Source of the DNA: Prorocentrum cordatum
Lineage: Eukaryota > Sar > Dinophyceae > Prorocentrales > Prorocentraceae
Reading direction: 5' to 3'
NCBI GenBank assembly: GCA_963575745.1
Contig: CAUYUJ010017837.1
Coordinates: 675,190 to 739,189, forward strand
Length of the DNA stretch: 64,000 nt
Below are positions 1 through 11,029 of the stretch, one piece after another. A model generated the notes under the pieces. The model did no database searches. It was not told the DNA's origin and worked only from the letters and a program-made list of their open reading frames with translations. Each line of letters begins with the position of its first letter. The stretch's first letter is position 1. A program made the position numbers and the translations under genes.

Positions 1-1020
1 TCTTGAAGCCATTCTGAGCGTCTTGGGGCGCTCTTGGGCTATCTCGGCGCCGTCTTGGAGCAGCGCAATCGCACTCGACGCTCATGCGAAGTCTTTGGGT
101 ACCTCAAGCTGGAACCGTCCTGAAGGCCCCCCGAACGTCAAGCCGATCCCCGCAAGAGGAAACAGTTGTACAAAGAGCGGATACATGGTGACCCCCCCAC
201 GAGGAAGCTAAAACACCCTCTCCTGGGGCCTTCTTGAATCTCTCTTGGGCCTCCATTGGGTTTTCTAAGAGGGCCCGAAATTCGCCACGTATTCAACAGA
301 AGACGCTGTCCAATAAGGAGGAGGTTTGTTTTACATGTGCGTTGATTTATTGGCCCTCTTGGAAGCCTCTAATGGCCCTCAGAGGTCTCCAAGAGGGCGA
401 AGGCCCCAAGAGGGCCCCAAGATGGCTCCAAGAATGCTAACTTTTTCAAACAAAATCTAACACAAGACGCTCTCCAAAGGAGGCGGTTTGTGTAACATGT
501 GCGCTGAATTCTTGGCCCTCTCGGAAGCACCGTAAAAGCCGTCAGAAAGCTCCCGCAGGGCCCCAAGAGGGCCCCAAAATGGCTCCAAGAGGGCTCGACA
601 TTTTACACAGCACCAGCACCAATACCATGGGCAGCCCAGGCAATATCAGCATCGACGCCAGCAACAACAGCAACACCATTAGCAACAACAACGAAAAAGG
701 CAGCAACGGAGAAATGATTCCAAGATGGGCTCAATATGGTTTTGAACGGATCACGAGATTACCCCTGTGGCCCCAAAATGCCCACCCCTGCTAAGCAATG
801 GTCCCAATATGACACCAGAACGACCTTGCGGCCCCAAGAAAACACCGAGACGAACCCACTGTCTTCCGACTGAACTAATGCTACTGCGCGACCCCGATGT
901 TAGGTGGCTCCAGGACGGCCCCATGAGCCCAAGACGACTTCGGGATTGCCCCAAGATGGCCCCTTTTCAAACCCTAGTTCACGACCCCAAGATTGTGTCA
1001 ATATGGCTCCAATGTGACTC
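1..1020. repeat. Degenerate CCAAGAGG / CCAAGATGG low-complexity tract
   Basis: Short imperfect units around CCCAAGAGGGC and CCAAGATGGC recur, with CAR-type triplets (cag/caa/aac) at about 605-710. No frame has coherent coding character. The same kind of degenerate repeat recurs near 17.3, 32.1, 39.3 and 57.1 kb. Confidence 0.6.
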
Positions 1021-1095
1021 CAATGCGTTTCTTTCTTCTGCCCTTGCTCTTGGCTTGGGCCGATGGGACGGATGGGGGTGCTGGTCCTCCGCCCC

Positions 1096-1160
1096 CTCGT
1101 CGTCGTCTTCTTCCTCCTCCCCTTCGCCCTCGTCGCCCTCGTCGTCGTCGTCGCTGTCCA
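1096..1160. repeat. CGTCGT/CTCCTC low-complexity tract
   Basis: Runs of cgt and ctc triplets. A short (TA)n tract follows at 1312-1334. No gene is visible between 1.0 and 1.7 kb. Confidence 0.6.
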
Positions 1161-2250
1161 CTTGGTCCCGTTGGCCCCATGCATAGCGGAAGACCGAATC
1201 CCGAACACAAGGCGAATCCATCCATTCTCTGATCGGACTTCGATCGATACGAGCGCTTTCAGGATAGGCTGCCAATCGCCCTCGAAGATCTCATGCGATC
1301 CCCACTCTACGTGTATATATATATATATATATATGTCGCAATGCATGTGGATAGTCCTGGTTTGGAAAATTCTTCAGTACAGCGAAAATCGTTTCTTCTT
1401 GAAGTTGTGCCATGGCGTGCGGATGTTGGAACTCATGGAACCTGAAGGCCATTACTTCCCTGGCCACTGGGCCAGCGCTGCGCGCCCGATCTACCTGGCG
1501 CTTGATTAATGCGGCCAGGGATTTGTACGAATACATTCTCGCCCTTGACATCGCATCCTTTCCCCGCTCCAGGAAACGCGCGTCGTGTCCTTCAGTCGTG
1601 AAGCATGCCTTCTGAGGATGGGTATCTGCGTGACTTCCGCTCCCCCAAGGCAACTGAGTCGTCTCAGGAGGCGGCGGACAGGCACCAAGACAGAGATGTC
1701 TAAAGTCCTTGAGAGCGGCTGAGATTGATACATGCGTTCATGTCGCGCGTTGCCTCGTCAGGTTCGACAAAATTTGGCGCCGGGGGCTCCGGCGCAGGTC
1801 GTGCGACGGCGGGTTGTGCATCACCAGCGGGGCCGGTATCGACATTGCCCGCGCCCGCAGCCACCTCGACTGACCGCTCCACCAAGTCCGGGGCCCCAGG
1901 ATCCATGTCTGCTGAATCAAGGGATGCGTAGAAGACGACATCCATCCCGCTTGGGGCAACATTAATGCACGTTTTAACCTCTTACTTTAAAAGTAATAAT
2001 GCTTCGCATGGGGCGCTGTCCTTTATATAAGTCATAACCTTCACTGGGATCCGTTCATTCTTGTCGTCGGCCGAAGTTTGAAACTCCTGCGCGGCCGCTT
2101 CCGTCATCTGCGCGGAAAGACTGGCCATCGTGCTCTCACTTTCTGATGCGCGAAGCAGGAAGTGATTTTAGGCGTTGCGTTTCGTGGGCGATCAACGCTT
2201 GCCAAGGGGGCGCCAGGGAACGGTCAATTCCAAACGGTCGCCATGTTCGT

Positions 2251-3189
2251 CTAAGCAGAGCCAATCATTTCAGGCGCGTTCGGGTTCCTCTCCCACGTAT
2301 TCCCCCCGCCGGCAATTGATCTCTGCGATGGCGGGGTGCCGGGGGCCATCTGTCTCGTGGCCCGAGCAGCGGCGCTACCTCGCGATGCACCTCGAATCGG
2401 AGTTGGGGGGGCCCTGCTGGCTGAAACAGCGGTAGCTATCTTCGGGGCAACAAGCATTGGGCTAGGGGCGCCGTCCTGTCGAGCCCCTGCCGGTGGCGAG
2501 TGGTTTGGAGGTCTTCCGATACTCGCAGGAGGTGCCTCAAATTGTCTCGGGGGCTCCTGCGTCGCGATTGCCGCCTGGGTGGGCGCCCCAGCATTTGCGG
2601 GGGAGTTCGGGGGGTCAAAGCTCACGCCTGCTTTCGCAGCAGTGGCCTTATCTATCTTTTCTTTGGCTTCGATTTTCACCGCCATTTCTAGGATTGCTGA
2701 CAATTCGGCCTTGGCCTTGCCTCCCCGATATATAGCTTCGGCTTTTCGGCGGGTGGCATCGGTTTTCGCTTGGTCGGCTCTCCGCGACATCCACTGCGCG
2801 TCGGCTGCCGACAGAGCCCCTACCTCAATGGGCGAGTCGCCGCGCAATCTCTGGTGCGGACTGGCCCTTTCCGTCTCGCCCCTCGGGCGACCAGCTGAGC
2901 CTGAAGCCGATGGGTCAGGTGCAGACTCGTCAGAATCGCTGTCTTCCTCCTCTGCAACTGTCGCATGGTCCGCCCCGGCCAATCGCTTCGTCGCGGCACG
3001 AGGCTCCTCGGGATCCCTCATATCGTGTGCTATGAAGAGATATAAGTGATGCTTGTCCGCGACCAGCTTAGACGGATCTGTCGCAATAAATGGACGGAGC
3101 TGAAAGACAACACGCTGCCGTTTAAATAACGATGTCCAGATGCGCCCGTGCCCCAGGCGCCAGTCAACGTGGGGCGAACTCTCAAACAT
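2251..3189 (-). CDS. Hypothetical 312-aa protein, charged, Pro/Ala-rich tail
   Basis: The longest uninterrupted frame in the 1.3-6.3 kb block, starting at a true ATG (3189-3187). The N-terminal 60 residues are mixed hydrophobic and aromatic. An acidic Glu/Asp/Ser stretch (roughly residues 78-92) follows, then an Ala/Lys/Glu-rich helical segment (about 135-175, with AKAELSAILEMAVKIEAKEK) and a long Pro/Ala/Arg-rich tail. I see no known domain. It follows other minus-strand segments at close spacing, so it is probably the last part of the same decayed element rather than a free-standing host gene. It could be a structural or gag-like protein; that is a guess from its composition only. Confidence 0.35.
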   Translation of the reverse strand: MFESSPHVDWRLGHGRIWTSLFKRQRVVFQLRPFIATDPSKLVADKHHLYLFIAHDMRDPEEPRAATKRLAGADHATVAEEEDSDSDESAPDPSASGSAGRPRGETERASPHQRLRGDSPIEVGALSAADAQWMSRRADQAKTDATRRKAEAIYRGGKAKAELSAILEMAVKIEAKEKIDKATAAKAGVSFDPPNSPANAGAPTQAAIATQEPPRQFEAPPASIGRPPNHSPPAGARQDGAPSPMLVAPKIATAVSASRAPPTPIRGASRGSAAARATRQMAPGTPPSQRSIAGGGNTWERNPNAPEMIGSA

Positions 3190-4078
3190 TTAGTTGATCA
3201 AATTTGGCCCGAGTCTTGGCGCCCATCCTGCCTATGCTGCGCGAGTCCAATCGCAGTCTTTGCGCTTCCGCTCGCATTCGAGCTTGGAATCCGTTTCCAT
3301 TACTTCTCCCGGTGGAATCACGCGTCGCAATGACGCCCAAGATGAGCCATATACGTCAAGCGCACCAGGAGTCCGCGCATAGAGGCTGAGTTCCAGCAGT
3401 GCGATCTGCGCTGGATCTTTGTGGCGCGCCTGCAGTTATGCCCCGAGGCTCCTTATCGCCTTCGCATTTTCTGTCGGACTAACGAAGATGATCTCCGTCG
3501 TCCACTACATTCCATCCGCTGAAACTTTTCTGCCATTGAAGAGTTCAGATTCTGGCCGGGAGAATCGGGTCTCTCGTGAAAACTGTAGACCCCTTCGTGG
3601 CGTTGCCTGACCCCACTGCATTCTGGGTTCGATGGCAAAACACATGATCTTCAATGATCGCCCCAGGATTGTGGACCGGCGTTCCGCGTGTAAAACGAGG
3701 CCACTTGTTGTTTTGGATCTCATGTCTTTGAACATCGTTGACCCAAACAGGAATGGCCACTCTCGCGCAAAAGCGTTTGTCAATACATCTTGTCACTGTG
3801 ATCGCAAGCCAATCCAACCTGCCCGCGCATGGAGCGCCTTCGGTCTCGGCAGCGCGGTGCTTCTTGAGAGCCAACGTCCCCGCCTAATGTTGGGCGGCGC
3901 AATCCATCTCTAGCTTCGGGGTCTTCGAATTTCCGTGACTCAACGATTTGGCCAGAAATACTTTGCCCCCAATCGATTGCCTCAACACCTGATAGCTGAC
4001 TGGAATTGTAACCGGTTCAACATGCATCCCTCGACTCAATCTCACCGCGTCTTTCGCGCGTGTTTCATTCGGCCACGC

Positions 4079-4245
4079 GCAAGAGTGACCCTGGGCAAGG
4101 GAAACCTTTGGTGCGCGGCTTTCTGGGGCCGCGGGGGGGCAAAAAGCAAGCGCGCAGGCCGCTGCTACCACTTCTCTTTCAGCCATCCGGGGGGCCATCT
4201 GTGCCCGCGCCAATAGTCACTCCGGCGAAAGAAGGTCACTCTTGC
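4079..4245. mobile_element. TIR element, family T3 copy A (167 bp)
   Basis: Begins GCAAGAGTGACC and ends with its reverse complement GGTCACTCTTGC. The interior shares long stretches with 33895-34070: the ccctgggcaag start, a 'tttggtgcgcggct' segment and 'ccgctgctacc'. No coding capacity, so it is a non-autonomous (MITE-like) element. It interrupts the decayed coding block. Confidence 0.75.
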
Positions 4246-6439
4246 AACTAGTCGATTCATACCCCCCCCGGGCCAACAGTTCGTCGGACTGTGCGGGCGG
4301 TTGTCCTCGAGTTTTGCCGCGCTCATGAGGGGGTGACTGTTTGCCCGTCGCATTGAATCGCATGCTGCCAAGGCTGGCGAGGCGGCCAGCCCTCCATGAA
4401 ATCATCGTTAGTGGCCACATTCGAGTCGACGCCAAATTTGAACAGGCGCGGTCAACGATTCAGTTTCCTCCTGCTACTGTTCCCGGGTATAGGAACATAT
4501 CCTTGTTTCATGATGCACTGATGGCGACAATCGCGCTCAACCGATGATGCCAGATGCTTTGGTCCTCCCACGGGAGAGAGAGTTGGTGCCCAGAGAACCC
4601 GGGCTGTGCTCTATCCTTAGATCGGCGGAGCGATCGGCTACCGCCATCTCATCATCAGCCTCTCCAGTGTCCTCCTGCTGTGGCGAGACGGTGTCCTGGT
4701 CGATTTCATCCGGTATAGCGGAACGCGATGCGGGAGGCAAGTTCAACCGCGCGTGTTCCAACCGCATCTAGTCTACGGCATCTTTCATGGCCATGTCACA
4801 TCGGCCAGGGGCGCGCGCAACACCAGCAGAGGCATGCCGCGCATGAACGCGCGTGCGTGCCCGGCGTAGGCGTTCGTGGAAGGAAATAAACTGTCTAGGA
4901 CCCACGATTGAACCTCGTCGAAGTGCGCCCGGAACTCATACTGTGAGAAAGATGTGATCACGCCATGAGCGTGTAAAACTTTCGTGTTGTCAGTGGTCAC
5001 TTAACGTACTTCGCATTGAGGACTGAGGAAGGGGTCATCCAATGCATTTGTCTTCCAATCCATCCGATATGGCTGCCATTGGCGCCACGTTGCTTCCTCT
5101 CACGTCGCAGCCTGTAGACGCCCGCCCCTGGCAGCTGAGCAACCGCAGGGCTGCGCGTAGAAATGGGTAAATGGGTGGCGAACCTGCTTGTCCTCAGAAT
5201 GTATTCCGCGAACAGCTCGCGAGCTTCTGCCTGCTCTCCCTTGTAGTTCGTGTAAGAATCATCGCTCTCACAGAATGATATTGTCATGGAGCGGGCATTT
5301 AATTCTTTATACGAGACGGCCCCATGCAAAGCGACAGTCGCCCGGTCTTTATTGATGGCCCGGACCTGCTCGATTCTTCTATTCAGTGGACATGTCGTTC
5401 CACAGAGGGACAGGGTCAATACACCCATCTCCAAACTTCCAGCACATGTCGTCGCCACCGACAAACAAACATGCATGATGTTGAGGAATGCGCGAGCAGC
5501 CGCTTCGCCCGCGAAAGGCCCAGCGCCCTTCAGTATCTGCGCCGCCGATCGGGCGAACAGGAATGCATCGCTGTTCCTTACCCACGCAAGCAACCTCGAA
5601 GTGCGATCAGACAGCATTCCGGTGCCGGGTGATCTCTCGACTTGTCGCAGTATGAAAACTTATCCGTTGTTAACCAGTCCGTCTCCCGAAGTTGCATTAT
5701 CGTGGAATTGCCCGTCGCAGCGCTGCGCGCTGCTTGCAAGCATCCATGCGTCACTTCCCCTAGAGCATCGCGTACCATTGGCTTGCTATTCGATTCAGTT
5801 CTCTTTCGATCTGACATAGTCGAGTTGCCTGAAAGCAAAGAAGGAAGCGATGTTCCCATGTATGTGTTTTCCCGTTGCCAGTCTTATACGGTGTCTTCTC
5901 CATCGGTCTCGCGAATTGTTCCTGGAAGCTGCCTGTCTTATACGTCGAGTACAAGTCATCTCCAATGACTGGAACCCACGCGTGGCAATTTGCCTCGGCA
6001 GTGGCAGTGATGCCTCGGCAATTTCTGTGAAAGGGAAAAAGGCGAATGTCGGGGGGCATCGGATTCGTCGCGCAGCCGTGCAACTTCAACATGTCATCAA
6101 CCGCTGCGTTCAATTCTGCCCGCCACCAGCAGGCTGTTGTGAATGACCAGCAGATCCCTGACCGGTCGAGGCGCCCCCCGCCCCGGCGCTCTGTCCCGCG
6201 CCGTCGGCGGGGCCTCCTTTCATGGGGGCGTCTGCGTCTGTCGCCTCGACATCTCCGATGACGCCAGCCAAGGTCACTCTGAGAGAAGGGTGGGAAAGGA
6301 ATTTGTCAGCCGCTTCCTCGGCCGAGCTGGTTCCGCAACCCAGCGCATCTTAACTCGTTTCTGTAGAATCGGCTTCGGGTTGCGAGGCCGCGCCGCGCGC
6401 CGGAGTCGAATCCGCATCTGCAGCCTTTTCCTTTTAATG

Positions 6440-7640
6440 GCCCACGACTCGATCCTTCCATCTGGCAACTCGCCGCGGCGCCTCGGCGCCTGACTTTCTG
6501 GCGTTTGGCGCGGGGGGGTGCCCCCAGCTCGACTCTGGGCGCGGGGTCCACGCGGCGCGTGCAGAGGTTGCGCCGGCGGCCCCCCCCCCAAAAGAATCGC
6601 AGGCACCTCCTTCGTCCCGCAGACCTTCCCCGCCGGCGTTGCCCCTCAATGGTGGCCCCCCAGTCCTTCTCGGCCGCCCTCTGGGGCCCCGCGGGCGCCC
6701 CTTCCTGAGCGACGCTGCTGGGGGCGCGCCCCCCTTCGCGCGCGAGATGCAAGGCCGAGAATCTTTGGCCCGGTGCGGGGGGCGCAATCGCGACCTCCCC
6801 CGCGGGGGGCCCTGCGGGCGGGCGCTCGCTTCCCCCGAATCCCCGGCGCTCTCGGAAGGGGGGGGTCCACTTTCCCCTTCTCGCCCGAAGAAGCCCTGGC
6901 AGGCCCTCCCGCCAGCATCCTCTGGGGCGCCCGGCGGAGCGGGGGCCGGCGGGGGCGGTTGGGGGGGGGTGGGGGGTAAGGAAGCTGCCCGACGCTGCGG
7001 GGCCGGCCCCTGGCCCCCCCCCCAGGGCGCGCTCGTGCGTGGACCGAGCAGGCCCGGTTGCCCCCGGTCCATCGGGTTCCTGCGCTCGGGCAGAAGGGAA
7101 CGGACGTGCACTGGAACTCCGTCCGGGCTTCGGCGCGCTGGTTCCCGCGCGTCCCGCGCGAGGGGGCGCGCGCTCCCTCCCGCCGTCTTTCCCGCCCCGC
7201 AGTGCCGGAGTGCCGGGCGTCGTCGCCGACCGGGGGCGCCAGGGGGCCTTCCGCGGGGCGGGGCAAGGGCCTCGGATGCCAAGGGTGCCCGGCGGCGCCC
7301 CCGGGGTCCTCCACCCAATGCGTTTCGCCCCGCAGTTCTCCGCGATGGGGGCCTCGCTCTCGGAATCGGCTTGCGCGCCCCCGGGGTTGCCCCCCTGCGC
7401 TCTGCGACGTCGGGGGCACGAAGGGCCCGATGACGGAGATCCCAGGGGCGGCGAGGGCGAGCAGGAGGAGGGCAGGGCGAGAGGCCCCAGAAGTGGCACC
7501 AGCCGAAATATCCCCGCCCAAGGGCCGACGATATGCGGGGGGGCCCTTCCGCCTCCTGGGGCTTGCCCCTCCGCCCTCGCCAAGCGAGCGAAGTTCCCGC
7601 GTCGTTCGGGAAACGGTGCGTGAGAACCCCCCACCCCCGG
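6440..7640. other. Extremely GC-rich stretch with no confident gene
   Basis: Stop-free in several frames simply because of composition (runs of G and C, ggggcgcc). Long frames on both strands are Pro/Arg/Gly-rich and read as shadows. One hydrophobic stretch on the minus strand near 7476-7417 (PALLLLALAAPGISVIGPFV) may be a transmembrane-encoding exon of the membrane gene upstream. Confidence 0.4.
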
Positions 7641-7737
7641 ATCTTCGTCTGGTAGAACTCGTTGGTCGGGCGCCTCCCAGTGTCGGGCCCCCCCCGCCCC
7701 ACGCCAGGGTCTTGGTGGGGTCGAATGTTCCCTTCCC

Positions 7738-7852
7738 CCGCGCTGCAGGGTCTCTTCACGGCTCGAGCCCAGACGGCGACCAGGGCGAGGTAGATGTACA
7801 GCGGGTCAATCAGGTGGATGAACAGGTAGCCCAAGAGGCCTCTCCCAGCACC
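7738..7852 (-). CDS. Candidate exon, transmembrane segment of membrane protein
   Basis: The minus-strand frame contains LGYLFIHLIDPLYIYLALVA followed by a basic WARAVKR stretch, a typical membrane helix with positive flank embedded in otherwise Arg/Pro-rich non-coding frames. It lies downstream, in the same orientation, of the hydrophobic exon at 9594-9838, so I infer one multi-exon, multi-pass membrane protein. Family not recognised. Boundaries are approximate. Confidence 0.35.
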
Positions 7853-8249
7853 GCGACCAGCATCCCACCGAGGGCGGCGAAACACAAGTCCCTTATCCGT
7901 CCAAACGCTGGGGGGGGTCCTTCTCCTGGGGGTCCCGCCGGCGCCTCCCGGCTTGCTCGGGTCCTTCCGTAACGAGCCACCCTGCCTGGATCTCCGCCGC
8001 CCAAGTGCGCGCCCTCCCCACCAGTCAGGCCCCTCCTCCCCCCCTCGGGGGAATCGTGGGTCGCCCCCTCCCCTCGTCATCCTGCGGGCAAGCTCCTCCC
8101 TTTTCCCCATCCTCGTCGACTGGGGGGGACCAAGCTGGTGACGCCGTCGGCGGTTCCTCAGCATCCGTCGCTTCCCCAACCTCACCCTCCTACTCGGATG
8201 GCTCCTCCAGCCCCCCTCCCCGGGGGTGTCCTCTTCGGTGACGGTGGGT

Positions 8250-8405
8250 GAAGGGGGTCCTGCGCCCACTCCTCCTGCCCTACGCCCGGGATACTCGTCA
8301 GGTCCCTTTCAGCAATGAACATCGAGGCCGTCCCGTCGCCGGGGAGCACCGCTCCCGCGACAGCGTCCGCCGCTGTCCCAGCAACTCTTGTCGGCTGCTG
8401 CCTCT
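8250..8405 (-). CDS. Candidate exon, unknown
   Basis: The minus-strand frame reads with ordinary composition (segments such as AVLPGDGTASMFIAERDL followed by SIPGVGQEEWAQDPL), unlike the Arg/Pro-rich frames around it. It lies between the hydrophobic exons at 7.7 and 9.6 kb on the same strand and may belong to the same gene. No domain recognised; ends not defined. Confidence 0.3.
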
Positions 8406-8739
8406 GCGGGCGGGGGGGGGCGGCCCCCCCCCGCCACGCACCCGCCCGCCAGGGTGACCAATAGCCTCCAGAAGGGGGCACCCATCACTTGGGTTTGTGG
8501 GCCCTCCGCGCGCGCGCGGGCCCCCCCGTAAAAGCGCAGCTCCAGCCAACAGGGCTGAGAGAGGGGGGAGAAAAGAGATGCGTACACAACGATCGGGGAT
8601 TAGGTGTTGTAGCGTATTCTCGATGTGGGGTTCTGGGGGTCGGTTCTAGAAGCATGCCCCATGGTGCTTCCTCGCGGTTTCCGCACCCCCCCAAACCTGA
8701 GTCGGGGGGGCCAAAGATCCGAAACCGCGCTTGCAGCGG

Positions 8740-8871
<132 letters not shown>

Positions 8872-9014
8872 GGGCCCTGTGGCTCCTTGCGAAACAATAG
8901 TCGGGGTCCCCCGGCGCGTGGAGCCCAATGTGCGCTTCTGTGCATGCCCAAATCCCAGCGCTCTCGGCCTTCCAGGCACAGGACGCGCCCAAATACGAGG
9001 TCGGGGGAAAGACC

Positions 9015-9150
9015 TTCAATTGAGGGGGCCAGGAAGGGGCGCCACGGGGCCACGAAGGGCAGCGAGGGGGCCACGAAGGGCTGCAGCGGGTCCACGACGC
9101 ACGAGGGGCAGCAAGGGGGGCCACGAGGGGCTGCAACGGGGCCAGGCACC
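9015..9150. repeat. Degenerate GGGGCCACGAAGGGC repeats
   Basis: Imperfect units ggggccacgaagggc / ggggcagcaagg recur head to tail. No coding character. Confidence 0.55.
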
Positions 9151-9235
9151 TGCCCCCCACCCCCCCACGCGCGCCCGCCCGAGCGCGGTGGCGGAATCGC
9201 GCGGCAGCGCCACTGGATGCCGACACGGCTGCTCG

Positions 9236-9362
9236 CCATCGCTCGGACGTCCATTTTTTTTTTTTGCTTTTTTTCGGTTTCGTGCGTGGCTTTTTCGCCA
9301 AATGATCGAGGATGCTCCTCGATGGTCCTCGCCGAGGAAAAATGCACACGTCCGAGCGATGC
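9236..9362. mobile_element. TIR element, family T6, uninterrupted copy (127 bp)
   Basis: Left end CCATCGCTCGGACGTCCATT and right end the near-exact inverse (ATGCACACGTCCGAGCGATG). The interior holds a T-rich run and gatgctcctcgatggtcctcg. The second copy at 23020-23305 carries a 169-bp insertion at exactly that point, so this copy is the empty site. Confidence 0.75.
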
Positions 9363-9593
9363 GAGGGCTGCTCTTTAGACCACTCCCGGGGTGCTTTCTG
9401 AGCAGAACCTGGAAGCGCATCCGGCTGTTGCGACAAGGGCCCGCCAGGAGGAGCAGCGGCATCGATACATGATGTCTTCGTCCTCTGACAGCCGCCCCCC
9501 GTCAGGCAACCACATGTGAAACCTACCCCTACAGGTCAGATGTCTGAAAAATCGGCCAGGGTTCAAAATTGGACACAGCGTTGAGCGGACCGG

Positions 9594-9838
9594 TAGGGGT
9601 AGGGCTCGCCAGTGGTCGCAGATCCCCTCTCGTCCGACCCGACATGGCCAGCGCGAGGAACATGTACAGCAGCCCCGCCGTGTTGAGGGCCACCTGCAGC
9701 AGGGAGGGCTCCGGCGGCTTCGCCTTGCGAGGCGGCGGCAGGCTTCAAAAACGGGTCCAGAGGCCGACCTCGAGGGAAAACGCCAGGACCGAAGAAACCA
9801 CGTCGTCAAACCATGACAGAAACATGAGAACGCGAAAG
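9594..9838 (-). CDS. Candidate exon(s), two hydrophobic segments
   Basis: The minus strand encodes FRVLMFLSWFDDVVSSVLAF followed by a short polar stretch and then LLQVALNTAGLLYMFLALAM, two plausible membrane helices. An in-frame TGA lies between them (after the LWTRF residues), so there may be a small intron, an error or decay. The exon begins directly beside a 121-bp TIR element (9838-9958). Multi-pass membrane protein of unknown family, probably the same gene as 7738-7852 and the upstream exons. Confidence 0.4.
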
Positions 9839-9958
9839 TCCGCGCGGATTCCTCGGAGCGGCGCTGGGGCACCCTGGCGGCGCCTCTGGCGCCGCCCCTG
9901 GCGCGCTCCGCACGCCAGGACGGGGGGTCCACCGCCGATCCAAAGAATCCGCGCGGAC
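9838..9958. mobile_element. TIR element T12 (121 bp)
   Basis: Ends are GTCCGCGCGGATTC and its exact inverse GAATCCGCGCGGAC. The interior is GC-rich and non-coding. Single copy in the window; it abuts the hydrophobic exon. Confidence 0.6.
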
Positions 9959-9973
9959 CTCAGAATTGTTACA

Positions 9974-10145
9974 GTCGGGGCGTTGACCTAAGGAACCCTA
10001 AACAAGGAACGAGGCCCCTTTTTCCCAGAAGTTCAACCTCGACTTCCAAATTAAAACCTCGGGAAATCCCGAGGCAAACTTTGAAACAATCACGGAACAC
10101 CGAGCCCCTCCCCAACCAAACGGGTTCCTTCTTCAGGGCCCCGAC
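9974..10145. mobile_element. TIR element T8 (172 bp)
   Basis: The left end GTCGGGGCGTTGACCTAAGG matches the inverse of the right end (GTCGGGGCCCTGAAGAAGG), with further interrupted pairing inward through GGAACC and AGG. Non-coding, single copy, in the same intron as T9 and T10. Confidence 0.65.
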
Positions 10146-10154
10146 GGTATGTCT

Positions 10155-10319
10155 CTGATGGGCCTGTTTTCCACTACCACTACCATAAGTTAGAGGGAGA
10201 AGGAGGAGGAGGAGGAGGAGGAGGAGGAGGAGGAGGAGGAGAGGAGAGAGAAGGAGGAGGAGGACCCCCATCCCCCCCCTCCTACTTATGGTAGTGGTCG
10301 TGGAAAACAGGCCCATCAG
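10155..10319. mobile_element. TIR element T9 with internal (AGG)n (165 bp)
   Basis: A nearly perfect 36-bp inverted repeat (left 10155-10191, beginning CTGATGGGCCTGTTTTCCAC; right 10284-10319) encloses a purine-rich (AGG)n core. TCT occurs just outside both ends, a possible 3-bp target duplication. Such a long perfect repeat suggests recent insertion or a strong hairpin. Confidence 0.75.
10199..10262. repeat. (AGG)n microsatellite
   Basis: AGG triplets forming the core of the TIR element T9. Confidence 0.9.
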
Positions 10320-10661
10320 TCTCTGTCGTCGTTTGCTCCACGACCTCGGGCCACAGCTCGGCTCTCTCCGGCATCCGTGCGGGACGATCCAGGCACCCCC
10401 AGGCAGGCATCCCGATGGGACGCACAAAGACATACTAGTACTATATGTTCTCCTTGGAGGCGCGCGTCCGACCCAAGCATATAGTATACCCATCTTGTAG
10501 TATATCGTTTCCCGAGCGGCGTGGCCAGAAAGCGCCCGCCACGACGCATATACTATAAGATTTCTCGGTGCGCGCGTCGCCCCTGGGGGGGCGACGCACA
10601 TATAATATAAGTATGTTGGGGTGTTGCCAACCCGAGGCCGGAAAGCCGCCGAGGACCAACC

Positions 10662-10833
10662 AACACGTTACCAGCCTGGAACACATCCCTATCCCTGTGC
10701 TGGGCACCTCCTCATCACGACGCCAATCCTAGGGACTCCCTCTTTTTTTTGGAGGGCGAACCCCTGAGGTTGTCATCGCCTTCTGGCGTGTCAATCTTAG
10801 GGATAGGGATACGTTCGAGGCTGGTAAACACGT
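10662..10833. mobile_element. TIR element T10 (172 bp)
   Basis: The left end AACACGTTACCAGCCTGGAA running into ATCCCTATCCCT is mirrored by the right end (agggatagggatacgttcgaggctggtaaacacgt). It lies just inside a probable intron whose donor is near 10848, on the minus strand. Confidence 0.7.
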
Positions 10834-10848
10834 CAGCGACCCCCAAAC

Positions 10849-11020
10849 CTCGCCAGTGTGGCCTCAGCGGCAGCGTCGCCGGCCTGCAACGCTCGGGCCT
10901 CGGAGCTGCCGAGGAGGCCGTCCGGGTGCACGGCCTCGCTGGGCGCCCCGGCGCCCCCGCCGGCGAGCCTGCTGCCGGGAACGGGGGTGGAAGCTGGCAC
11001 CAGGGGGAGCTGCTTCTGCT
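10849..11020 (-). CDS. Candidate exon, Ala/Gly/Ser-rich
   Basis: The minus frame reads LPLVPASTPVPGSRLAGGGA and then an acidic/alanine-rich stretch ending SEARALQAGDAAAEATLARF, with strong G/C at third positions. It ends at GCGAG|GTTTGG, a reasonable GT donor, and the next DNA is intron-like with three TIR elements. The upstream side runs into a (CCT)n tract, probably the preceding intron. No domain recognised. Confidence 0.4.
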
Positions 11021-11029
11021 ACTTCCGCT

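Larger units (their letters stand above)
1338..6270 (-). pseudogene. Decayed minus-strand coding block, identity unknown
   Basis: Coherent-looking minus-strand protein segments follow each other in different frames: about 6113-5760, 5859-5578, 5617-4997, 5000-4785, 4767-4537, 4090-3884, 3874-3505 and about 3530-3200. They carry normal amino-acid composition rather than the Arg/Pro-rich look of shadow frames, but are separated by stops and frame changes. A TIR element (4079-4245) sits inside. I recognise no reverse transcriptase, integrase or other catalytic motif. It could be a decayed mobile element, a viral insertion or a gene with many introns; the absence of clear splice sites at each break favours decay. 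Local GC is lower than in the flanking 6.5-7.7 kb. Confidence 0.35.

Noticed and set aside
551-590. ccaaaatggct stretch resembling part of the spliced leader
   Set aside because: Only 11 bases match, inside a degenerate CCAAGATGGC repeat; chance similarity.
6306-8269. Minus frames of 442 and 611 residues and overlapping plus frames
   Set aside because: Extremely GC-rich DNA with few stops by chance; sequences are Arg/Pro/Gly-rich in every frame. Only short hydrophobic segments inside look real.
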